From NCBI RefSeq assembly GCF_023218935.1, contig NZ_JAJIAL010000009.1: a stretch of DNA of 64,000 bases; one strand, given 5' to 3'. Positions within the stretch are counted from its first letter, which is position 1. Every line of letters begins with the position of its first letter. Source of the DNA: Fructobacillus cardui (GTDB lineage Bacteria; Bacillota; Bacilli; Lactobacillales; Lactobacillaceae). This document shows, piece by piece, positions 25,339-32,110 of the stretch. The notes under the pieces are model-generated. The model ran no database searches and was not told the origin of the DNA. It worked only from the letters and a program-made list of their open reading frames with translations. A program made the position numbers and the translations under genes.

Positions 25339-25956
25339 TTATAACAAGGAAAGTAAATGTGTCACTGTTCCAGCATCAAATAAAATGTAAATACCCAGGG
25401 CCACATAGACTAGCAATTGCATTAAATCACCATAGCGTTCAAAAAGATCTTGAACCTTCTGCACCTTCGCCAATCGGTAAGCCGAAAAAATGCAAATTGT
25501 CAAAATTGCTGTAAACATCAAAAAGATGATTGGTAAGGCTGCCCAATTAGCTAGCGAGAAATAAGGAATGTAGAGCGCTAAGTTATCGGCACCACAGCCA
25601 GCAATGGTCATCACAACGACCGTCAAAACAATCCGCTGATTGGGCGTTTCTTGGACCTTGGTAACAAAAGCTTCACCCTCCTCTTCTTCCTCATTTGAGA
25701 AATAATTTTTTAAACCGATAGCAACCGGCACCAGACCCAGGAGACCTAAAACCCACTCGGCTGGTATTTGTTTTAGCACCCCACCAATCAGCAAAGCTGT
25801 CCCAACTAAAAGAGCATTGCCGAGGTAGGCGCCAAGAATGATTGGCCGCACCTGCGACTTCTTGCAAAAAGTGGCATACAGTAAAACTAAAATTACAAAG
25901 TAGTCAGATGTTGTTCCTAAATATGAAAAAAATCCTGTGATCAATGTCGCTGTCAT
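25339..25956 (-). CDS. cadD: CadD-type cadmium resistance transporter
   Basis: 205 aa membrane protein with about five to six helices. The N-terminal FFSYLGTTSDYFVIL, the GAYLGNALLV repeat and TIAGCGADNLALYIPYF with its buried Cys and Asp fit the CadD family of LysE-fold heavy-metal exporters. A Glu-rich loop (EEEEEGE near residue 71) may lie in the cytoplasm. It would export Cd(II) and perhaps Zn(II). It is expressed with the ArsR-type repressor gene downstream. Confidence 0.85.
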   Translation of the reverse strand: MTATLITGFFSYLGTTSDYFVILVLLYATFCKKSQVRPIILGAYLGNALLVGTALLIGGVLKQIPAEWVLGLLGLVPVAIGLKNYFSNEEEEEGEAFVTKVQETPNQRIVLTVVVMTIAGCGADNLALYIPYFSLANWAALPIIFLMFTAILTICIFSAYRLAKVQKVQDLFERYGDLMQLLVYVALGIYILFDAGTVTHLLSLL

Positions 25957-25972
25957 CAGCTGCCCCTTTTAT

Positions 25973-26023
25973 ATGAATAACTTTTCATAGTTTTGTTTTA
26001 GTATAACATGAAAAGTTATTCAT
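25973..26023 (-). promoter_or_regulatory. cadD promoter with paired ArsR-type operators
   Basis: ATGAATAACTTTTCAT (25973-25988) and its exact reverse complement (26008-26023) lie 19 bp apart. Each contains TGAA-N6-TTCA, the usual ArsR/CzrA half-site form. A minus-strand -10 TATACT (26000-26005) lies between them; one operator covers the -35/-10 spacer and the other the start region. Confidence 0.8.
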
Positions 26024-26034
26024 GTGTAGAAGAC

Positions 26035-26067
26035 AAAAAAACTGATAGCCATTAGCTACCAGTTTTT
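26035..26067 (-). terminator. Terminator after usp
   Basis: AACTG-A-TAGC pairs with GCTA-C-CAGTT around ATTA-type bases, flanked by A- and T-runs. Confidence 0.75.
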
Positions 26068-26073
26068 AACTAA

Positions 26074-26535
26074 TTAATCCTTAACGATCAAAACAGAAAT
26101 CTTAGCGTTGCGGGCAATGTAAGCAGCCTGTGAACCGATTGATTCAAAGAAGCCTTCATGTGAGTGAGCACCAACAACGATTAAATCAGCCCCAACCTGT
26201 GGTGCGATTTCATCATTCAAGATTTCACCAGCCTTGATACCATCATCGAAGACAACCTTCACGTTCTTCAAACCTTTTGAAAGTGCGTAATCACGGTACT
26301 TAGCCAGATTGCTTTCCAATTCTTGACGCTTTTCCTTGATGAAGTCTAAGTGCAAAGCGGAAATCGTTGACAAGTCACCCATTTCCAAAATTGTTGCAAT
26401 AATTAATTGTGCATCATCTTCACGGGCTTGGTGAATCGCGTTCGACAAGGCATGATAGCCTTGTTCTGATTCATCAACACCAACAAGAATTGTCTTAAAT
26501 TGCTTTGGTTCAACATCTAATTTTAATTCAGCCAT
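26074..26535 (-). CDS. Universal stress protein, UspA family
   Basis: 153 aa Rossmann-like alpha/beta protein. It has the N-terminal ILVGVDESEQG strand-loop and the nucleotide-binding VVGAHSHEGFFESIGS region, with a C-terminal ISVLIVKD strand. The glycine loop departs somewhat from the GxGxxG form of ATP-binding Usp proteins, so ATP binding is uncertain. It follows mntH1 by 56 nt on the same strand and is probably co-transcribed with it. Confidence 0.9.
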   Translation of the reverse strand: MAELKLDVEPKQFKTILVGVDESEQGYHALSNAIHQAREDDAQLIIATILEMGDLSTISALHLDFIKEKRQELESNLAKYRDYALSKGLKNVKVVFDDGIKAGEILNDEIAPQVGADLIVVGAHSHEGFFESIGSQAAYIARNAKISVLIVKD

Positions 26536-26591
26536 TATTTGCCTCCAGTGAATGTTAGAACATCGTTACGACTTCGTTTATCTTGACTGAT

Positions 26592-27980
26592 TTATCCGAA
26601 GTATTGTGGGAAGAATTGGTCAAGAACCAACCAAACGTTGATGGCAGTCAAGACAGCAAAACAAATCCAACCAGTCCAAGTAATCCACTTACTGTTAGCA
26701 TATTCGCCCATAATCTTCTTTGAAGAAGTAAAGTAGATTAATGGTGCCATTGAGAATGGCAAGGCAATTGACAAGAAGACCTGTGTGGCAGTAATCAGGT
26801 TATCTAACTGGGCCTCGTTACCACCGTAAATAATGGTAATAGCCAAAACTGGAACCAAGGCGATTCCACGGGTAATAACACGACGGAGCCACATTGGCAC
26901 ACGCAAGTGCAAGAAACCTTCCATGATAATTTCACCAGTCAAAGTACCAGTGATCGTTGAGTTTTGTCCAGAAGCCAACAAGGCAAGGGCAAACAACGTT
27001 GACAAGATTGGTGATGCAATTGCACCGGCAATCTTTGAGTCACCCAAGGCATTGTACATTGCCTTAAACGAATCCAATTCTTGAGCATGTCCGAAGAACA
27101 AAGCAGCACCAACAACCAAAAGCAAAGTGTTAACCACAAAGGCCAACGTCAATTGAATGTTTGAGTCCCAAGTCATCAAACGCACAGCGTCATGAACTTC
27201 TTCTGGGTTTTCGTGATCAACCTTACGAGTTTGTGAGATTGATGAGTGCAAGTACAAGTTGTGTGGCATAACCGTGGCACCAATGATACCAGCAGTCAAG
27301 ATCAAAGGACTTTGCAAGCCCTTAAGTGATTCAGGTGAAATTACCTTTGGTTGTGGCACGTAGCCATAGAACAATGATGTCCAGTCAGGCTTTGACAAGA
27401 TTGTTAAGTAAATGAAGACAACCAAGATGGTCATAATCAAAGTCATAACAATCGCTTCAATCTTGCGGAAACCAAACTTCATCAGCATCAACAGCAAGAT
27501 AACATCAAAGGCCGTCAAGAACACTGTGACCAAAAGTGGCCAACCAAAGAGCAAGTTCAAGGCGATGGCACCACCGACAACTTCGGCAATATCCGTCGCA
27601 ATCAGCGCTAACTCCGTCATAATCCAGAGTGAGTAGCGGCCAAACTTGTTCGTCCGGTTTCCAGTAGCCTGAGCCAAATCTTCTTGCTTGACAATACCCA
27701 ACTTACCAGCCATGTATTGCAAAAGCATCGCAATCAGTGAAGAAATCAAAACAATTGACAGCAACAAGTAGTGGTAAGAAGCACCACCGGCTACTGACGT
27801 GACCCAGTTACCTGGATCCATGTAACCAACAGCAACCAGGGCCCCAGGTCCTGAGAAAGCCATCAAACGCCGCCAGAAAGGGGCGCCCTTTGGCACTTCA
27901 ATTGTGCCGTTTACTTCTTCCAAACTCTTATCGCCCGTGTGTTCGATAAGAGAATGGCTCTTCTTTACGGGATTATCCAT
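26592..27980 (-). CDS. mntH: NRAMP-family Mn(II)/Fe(II) transporter (copy 1)
   Basis: 462 aa with about eleven transmembrane helices. MntH imports Mn(II) (and Fe(II)) with protons. The metal-site motif DPGNW in helix 1 (near residue 56) and MPHN in helix 6 (near 239) are present, as is the SGQNSTITGT segment. AAGGAG precedes the start. Lactic acid bacteria use Mn in place of superoxide dismutase, which fits two copies side by side. The leader contains a conserved element shared with copy 2 and an apparent attenuator. usp follows. Confidence 0.95.
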   Translation of the reverse strand: MDNPVKKSHSLIEHTGDKSLEEVNGTIEVPKGAPFWRRLMAFSGPGALVAVGYMDPGNWVTSVAGGASYHYLLLSIVLISSLIAMLLQYMAGKLGIVKQEDLAQATGNRTNKFGRYSLWIMTELALIATDIAEVVGGAIALNLLFGWPLLVTVFLTAFDVILLLMLMKFGFRKIEAIVMTLIMTILVVFIYLTILSKPDWTSLFYGYVPQPKVISPESLKGLQSPLILTAGIIGATVMPHNLYLHSSISQTRKVDHENPEEVHDAVRLMTWDSNIQLTLAFVVNTLLLVVGAALFFGHAQELDSFKAMYNALGDSKIAGAIASPILSTLFALALLASGQNSTITGTLTGEIIMEGFLHLRVPMWLRRVITRGIALVPVLAITIIYGGNEAQLDNLITATQVFLSIALPFSMAPLIYFTSSKKIMGEYANSKWITWTGWICFAVLTAINVWLVLDQFFPQYFG

Positions 27981-28051
27981 AATATCTCTCCTTCGGAATT
28001 CTCCTTAGGGACGAAGCAATCAAATTCTCACTCGAAAAAAATGACAAAAGC

Positions 28052-28110
28052 AAAAAGGGCAGTCTACCACCCTGACCTCATTGAAATTTAGGCAGACTGG
28101 TCCGTCTACC
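28052..28110 (-). promoter_or_regulatory. Apparent attenuator in the mntH1 leader
   Basis: On the minus strand three segments compete. GGTAGAC (28104-28110) pairs with GTCTGCC (28091-28097). The same GTCTGCC can pair with a second GGTAGAC (28062-28068). That second copy lies within a terminator stem GGGTGG-TAGA-CTGCCC (28057-28072) followed by five T residues. This is the layout of anti-antiterminator, antiterminator and terminator. The helices are short and include G-U pairs, so this is a suggestion from reading, not a fold. Confidence 0.5.
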
Positions 28111-28125
28111 ACGTGTTGTTTTTTT

Positions 28126-28217
28126 CAAGTGCTAAATAATTTTCATAAAGGATTTCATTCAACTTGGTTGTTGAAAGCTTATGAAAGCTACTTAACTCAA
28201 TGACTTCTTCCTAAGTC
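28126..28217 (-). ncRNA. Conserved mntH leader element, copy 1
   Basis: 92 nt matching the mntH2 leader at 29981-30067. Shared blocks on the minus strand are GACTTAGGAAGA at the 5' end, TAGCTTTCATAAG in the middle, and TTATGAAAATTATTTAGCACTTG (23 nt, counted from 28148) at the 3' end. TTTCATAA (28179-28186) pairs perfectly with TTATGAAA (28141-28148); inside, TTCAAC pairs with GTTGAA. The element starts about 9 nt after the -10, close to the predicted transcription start, so it should be RNA. It does not look like yybP-ykoY or another Mn riboswitch known to me. Confidence 0.65.
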
Positions 28218-28225
28218 TATAGTAA

Positions 28226-28253
28226 ATATTACACCTGACAATTCTAAGGTCAA
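28226..28253 (-). promoter_or_regulatory. mntH1 promoter
   Basis: -35 TTGACC (plus 28248-28253), 16-bp spacer, -10 TAATAT (28226-28231). The mntH2 promoter has the same -35 and spacer length. Confidence 0.7.
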
Positions 28254-28266
28254 GTGATATTTTTGT

Positions 28267-28303
28267 AATGTTGCAAACCTATTGCAACATTTTTGGCCAA
28301 AAG
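28267..28303. other. Perfect 10-bp inverted repeat plus palindrome upstream of the mntH1 promoter
   Basis: AATGTTGCAA (28267-28276) and TTGCAACATT (28282-28291) flank five bases; TTTTGGCCAAAA (28292-28303) follows at once. They lie just upstream of the -35 and could be a regulator site. No terminator T-run serves the minus strand. The rest of the 27981-28431 gap holds the promoter, leader element and attenuator listed separately. Confidence 0.4.
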
Positions 28304-28431
28304 GCTTTTATACCAAGGCTTAACGAATAACAATGATTTAAAATTCACTTAATCTTTTTGTGGTTTCCCCTGATTTTTCACAATAAAAACAGGAATTATT
28401 CTAAATTAAATCAGAATCATTGTCGTTTCTC

Positions 28432-29835
28432 CTAACCAAACCACTGACCCATTTGTTCCAAAACCAGCCAAATATTAATCACAGTTAGAACAATAAAGCA
28501 GAGCCAACCAATGACGGTCACGCTCTTTTTATTCACAAACTGCCCCATGATTTTCTTTGAGGAAGTGAAATACAGGAGCGGTGCCATCGAAAATGGCAAA
28601 ACAACGGAGAGAAAAACTTGTGTCCCAGTAATCAAAGCATCCAAATCATGCTCGTTACCTCCATACAAAACAGCAATAGCAATCACTGGTATGAGCACGA
28701 CGCCACGTGTAATTACGCGACGCAACCACATCGGAATCTTAAAGTGTAAGAAACCTTCCATGATGATTTCACCGGCTAAGGTACCAGTAATGGTTGAATT
28801 TTGTCCGGATGCCAGCAGCGCAACCGCGAACAGCGTTGAGAGAAATGGCGATGCGATTGCACCCGCCATTTGCTGATTTTGTAGAGCTAAGTACATGCCC
28901 TTGAATGATGCCAATTCGTTGGCATGGCCATAAAAGAGAGCCGCTCCAACGATTAAAAGCAAAGCATTGACGATAAAGGCTAAGGTCAACTGGCCGTTTG
29001 AATCCCAGGTCATCCACTTAATCGCCTCTTTAACTTCGACAGGATTTTCCTTATCAACTTGTCGAGTCTGAACAATCAATGAATGCAAGTAAAGGTTGTG
29101 CGGTGTCACCGTGGCACCAATAATGCCGGCCGTCAAGAACAATGAGCTCGACAATCCGTGGATTGCCTGTGTCGAAAGGACTTCTTTTTGTGGCATTAAG
29201 CCACCAAATACGCCTGCCAAATCAGGTTTTGATAAGAAAACCAAATATAAGCAAACAAATAAAATCGTTAAAATCAGGGTCATGACAATCGCTTCAATTT
29301 TACGAAAGCCGAACTTCATCAGCCCTAGCAATAAGATGACATCAAAGGCCGTCATGATGACGGTCAGCAAGAGCGGCCAGCCAAAGAGCAAGTTTAAGGC
29401 AATCGCCCCACCAACTACTTCGGCAATATCTGTTGCGATCAAGGCAAGCTCCGTGATGAACCAGAGAAAATATCCTGTCGCCTTCTTCGTTCTTTTAGCC
29501 GTTGCCTGTGCTAAATCTTCTTGGGTTACAATCCCTAATTTACCAGCCAAATACTGTAACAGCATACCAATAGCAGCTGACAGCATCACGACCGACATCA
29601 AGAGATAGTGGTAGGATGCCCCACCCTGAACGGATGTCGCCCAATTGCCAGGGTCCATATAGCCGACAGCGATTAATGCGCCCGGCCCTGAAAATGCGAG
29701 GAGGCGGCGCCAGAACGAACCGGACTTCGGGACGGCGATTGTACCGTTCACCTGTTCCAGGCTTTTATTCTGAGTGCCGCCTTGCATGAGCAATGCGCCA
29801 TGTGGCTGATTATCTGCGGTTTGTTGTACCATCAT
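28432..29835 (-). CDS. mntH: NRAMP-family Mn(II)/Fe(II) transporter (copy 2)
   Basis: 467 aa, about eleven transmembrane helices, very similar to the copy at 26592-27980 throughout, including DPGNW (near residue 61), TPHN at the helix-6 site (near 244) and SGQNSTITGT. The helix-6 site reads TPHN where copy 1 has MPHN; in NRAMP proteins this Met is a metal ligand that favours Mn and Cd over Ca, so copy 2 may differ in selectivity. The leader carries the second copy of the conserved element. AAAGGAG lies upstream of two adjacent ATG codons. Confidence 0.94.
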   Translation of the reverse strand: MMVQQTADNQPHGALLMQGGTQNKSLEQVNGTIAVPKSGSFWRRLLAFSGPGALIAVGYMDPGNWATSVQGGASYHYLLMSVVMLSAAIGMLLQYLAGKLGIVTQEDLAQATAKRTKKATGYFLWFITELALIATDIAEVVGGAIALNLLFGWPLLLTVIMTAFDVILLLGLMKFGFRKIEAIVMTLILTILFVCLYLVFLSKPDLAGVFGGLMPQKEVLSTQAIHGLSSSLFLTAGIIGATVTPHNLYLHSLIVQTRQVDKENPVEVKEAIKWMTWDSNGQLTLAFIVNALLLIVGAALFYGHANELASFKGMYLALQNQQMAGAIASPFLSTLFAVALLASGQNSTITGTLAGEIIMEGFLHFKIPMWLRRVITRGVVLIPVIAIAVLYGGNEHDLDALITGTQVFLSVVLPFSMAPLLYFTSSKKIMGQFVNKKSVTVIGWLCFIVLTVINIWLVLEQMGQWFG

Positions 29836-29947
29836 GATAATGATTCTCCTTTGGAAAGTTAGATTCCTCAGGAAGGTGTCAAACGAATTAGATTGTCTTG
29901 AAAATCATCATTTTCTTTTCGCGCCAGTGTAAATATAATAAATGCCG

Positions 29948-29970
29948 AAAAGGCCAACAATTTTTTGGCC
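29948..29970 (-). terminator. Weak terminator-like hairpin in the mntH2 leader
   Basis: GGCCAA pairs with TTGGCC, with only four T residues after it on the minus strand. It occupies the position of the attenuator in the mntH1 leader. Confidence 0.4.
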
Positions 29971-29980
29971 GAAAAGGATG

Positions 29981-30067
29981 CAAGTGCTAAATAATTTTCA
30001 TAACGTCCGCCAAGCACAAACTTGAAGTCTTATGAAAGCTAGTTAACCCGATTGGTCTTCCTAAGTC
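29981..30067 (-). ncRNA. Conserved mntH leader element, copy 2
   Basis: 87 nt aligned with 28126-28217. The outer helix TTTCATAA/TTATGAAA (30030-30037 with 29996-30003) is identical. The inner stem differs in sequence but still pairs (TTCAAG with CTTGG here, TTCAAC with GTTGAA in copy 1), a change consistent with covariation. It starts about 8 nt after the -10 of its promoter (-35 TTGACC at 30097-30102, 16-bp spacer, -10 TATGAT at 30075-30080). The remainder of the 29836-30248 gap shows no gene. Confidence 0.65.
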
Positions 30068-30074
30068 CTCGTTA

Positions 30075-30102
30075 ATCATACACTGGTGAGCGCTCAGGTC
30101 AA
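30075..30102 (-). promoter_or_regulatory. mntH2 promoter
   Basis: -35 TTGACC, 16-bp spacer, -10 TATGAT on the minus strand; same layout as the mntH1 promoter. The spacer holds a GAGCGCTC palindrome. Confidence 0.65.
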
Positions 30103-30147
30103 CCCTAAAATGATTTTTCAGCCAGGTAGTGATTCAAATTTCAAAAG

Positions 30148-30182
30148 AAAAAACGCCGTAACAACAGTCATTTTGGCGTTTT
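30148..30182 (-). terminator. Terminator after the CDF exporter gene
   Basis: AAAACGCC pairs with GGCGTTTT around a 16-nt loop, followed by T residues on the minus strand. Confidence 0.75.
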
Positions 30183-30248
30183 ATCTCTTTTATTAAATTT
30201 TACCTTCACGCAAGGCTTCGTCGGGTAAATCAGCCCAATCGACCACCC

Positions 30249-31262
30249 TTAAATCACATTACAATTTTCTTTGTGCTCGGCCGCTTCTAATTGAATTGTG
30301 ACGTGTTGAATGGCAAAATCAGCTTTCAAATCATCCTCAATTCGAGTTAAAAATTCCTGGCCGTGGTCGTCATCAAAGACGTTATCATCAACGGATAAAT
30401 GGACCGTCAACGCCGTTTCGGTAGTTGAAAGTGGCCAGATATGCAAGTCGTGCATGGCCAACACCCCTTCTTGGTTGACCAAATACTCGCTGATGGCAAC
30501 CTCATTGACTGTCTCCGGTACCGCGTTAATCGCCAGGTTGACCGTTTCACGCATGACTGGCCAAGCAGAAGCCAAGATAATGACCCCAATAATTAACGAT
30601 ACAATTGGATCAATCAGCTGATAACCAGTTAGGTCAATCAGCCAACCAGCTAAGATGACACCAATTGAAACCCCGGCATCCGATAATAAGTGTAGATAAG
30701 CCGTTTTTGCATTTAAATCCTGGCCATGCTGGTGGCCATGTTCATCGGGCGTACCCGAAACCTTAAACAAAAGAGCTGTTGACAAGTTCACCACAATTCC
30801 AATTGCCGCCACAATGGTGATAATTGTCCCATTTGTATGAACTTGTCCCGGGGCAATTAAGTCGCGGGCCCCTTCAATAAAAATCGTTCCAACCGCAAAA
30901 AGCAACAAAATCATATTAAAAATTGAAGCTAGAATCGATACATTATGCCAGCCATATGTCTTCTTTTTAGTCACCTTAATCGCAAAAACGAGGACCGCTA
31001 ACCAGGCAATGACCAGCGCTAACACATCCGAAAGATTGTGAAAGGCATCGGCAAACAAGGCTGTTGAGTGGGCAATTTTCGCAAAGACTAATTCACTTAA
31101 AACAAAAATCAAATTAACGGTAATCCCGATAATATAGGGCTTTTGTGATAACTGTTGCGGTGCTGCATACCCATGATGATGTTCGTGCGTTTCTTGTTGA
31201 CTCGGTGTTCTTGGTGCATGAACAGCGGCATTTTGCCGGTTGTCTCCTTGATCATTCGTCAT
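30249..31262 (-). CDS. Cation diffusion facilitator metal exporter (CzcD/ZitB-like)
   Basis: 337 aa with six transmembrane helices. The two HxxxD metal sites are visible (HNLSD near residue 99 and HLLSD near 200), with a His-rich N-terminus (HEHHHG) and a His-rich loop (DEHGHQHGQD). The C-terminal ferredoxin-like domain starts near 255. It should export Zn(II), Co(II) or Cd(II) in exchange for protons. The start at 31262 has AGGAGG upstream; the longer in-frame version from 31355 has no RBS. It has its own promoter (TTGTAT, 17 bp, TAATAT at 31283-31311). Confidence 0.92.
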   Translation of the reverse strand: MTNDQGDNRQNAAVHAPRTPSQQETHEHHHGYAAPQQLSQKPYIIGITVNLIFVLSELVFAKIAHSTALFADAFHNLSDVLALVIAWLAVLVFAIKVTKKKTYGWHNVSILASIFNMILLLFAVGTIFIEGARDLIAPGQVHTNGTIITIVAAIGIVVNLSTALLFKVSGTPDEHGHQHGQDLNAKTAYLHLLSDAGVSIGVILAGWLIDLTGYQLIDPIVSLIIGVIILASAWPVMRETVNLAINAVPETVNEVAISEYLVNQEGVLAMHDLHIWPLSTTETALTVHLSVDDNVFDDDHGQEFLTRIEDDLKADFAIQHVTIQLEAAEHKENCNVI

Positions 31263-31313
31263 AAAACTTCCTCCTGAAAAATATATTAATCTTTTTTCAT
31301 ATAAAATACAAAT

Positions 31314-31343
31314 AAAAAACCTGCGTCTTGAAGACAAAGGTTT
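31314..31343 (-). terminator. Terminator after sir2
   Basis: AAACCT pairs with AGGTTT around an inner GTCTT/AAGAC hairpin, then T residues on the minus strand. Confidence 0.7.
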
Positions 31344-31361
31344 AAAATAACTCATTTACTT

Positions 31362-32084
31362 TCAATCAGAGGCGGTCTTAACCGTCAGTTCTTCAAAGAA
31401 CTGACCCGCATCCCCCACAATTTGCTCAACCTGACTTGACACCGGGATAGCAGTCAAATTAACCGCCATTAACTTTGCCGCTGGGTTGGCATAAGCCAAA
31501 AGTCCGGCAAAGGGATAGACCCGAAAGGACGTCCCAACAACGACGAGCAAATCAGCCTGCTGTACCCAGGAAATCGCTTCTTCAACGTGCTTTGGTTGCT
31601 CCCCATAGAAGGTAATATCCGGCCTGATTTTGGCGTGGTCAGACGACCGACACAAACTTTTTTGGTACTCGGCCAACGTTGCCTTAGCGCCATCTTTAGG
31701 AACATACAAGTCGTAAAGCGAGCCGTGAAAACGAATCAATCGGTCTTTTTGGGCACCGGCAGCAATATCCAAATCATCAATATTCTGAGTGATAATGCGG
31801 CCATGGCCAACCTTAGTGAAAGCTGCCATCTTTTCATGAATAAAGTTTGGCTTAGCAGCTGGAAAATACAGATTTTCCTGCATAAATTTGTACTGAATTT
31901 CTGGGATTTCAGCAAAGGCCTGGTCGGACAAAAGATACTCCGGCGCAAGGTCGAGTCCCTGATAAACACCATTTTTTGATCGATAATCTGGAATACCAGA
32001 AAGGGTCGAAACCCCTGCTCCGGTCATAAAAACAATCGATTTTGCTTGATCAAAATTTTCTTGAATTGCTGGGCTAACAAGCAT
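31362..32084 (-). CDS. Sir2-family NAD-dependent deacylase with a degenerate zinc site
   Basis: 240 aa. The Rossmann NAD-binding motifs are present: GAGVSTLSGIPDYRS near residue 24, TQNIDDLD near 102, FHGS with the catalytic His near 119, and GTSFRVYPF near 183. The small domain normally holds two CxxC pairs; here only one Cys is seen (KSLCRSS), so the structural zinc is probably lost. Substrate is unknown. GGAGGGGGAG precedes the ATG at 32084. It is the last gene of a run with mvaA and ppx. Confidence 0.85.
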   Translation of the reverse strand: MLVSPAIQENFDQAKSIVFMTGAGVSTLSGIPDYRSKNGVYQGLDLAPEYLLSDQAFAEIPEIQYKFMQENLYFPAAKPNFIHEKMAAFTKVGHGRIITQNIDDLDIAAGAQKDRLIRFHGSLYDLYVPKDGAKATLAEYQKSLCRSSDHAKIRPDITFYGEQPKHVEEAISWVQQADLLVVVGTSFRVYPFAGLLAYANPAAKLMAVNLTAIPVSSQVEQIVGDAGQFFEELTVKTASD

Positions 32085-32110
32085 TGTCTCCCCCTCCTTC
32101 AATCACAATG

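Noticed and set aside
28126..28217. yybP-ykoY manganese riboswitch before mntH1
   Set aside because: The characteristic GGGGAGUAG-type three-way junction and L-loops are not present.
30183..30248. Coding-like stretch after the CDF gene (VVDWADLPDEALREGK on the minus strand)
   Set aside because: Only about 17 codons with a GTG start, no ribosome-binding site, and the CDF protein already ends at a normal length; could be a remnant but cannot be supported.
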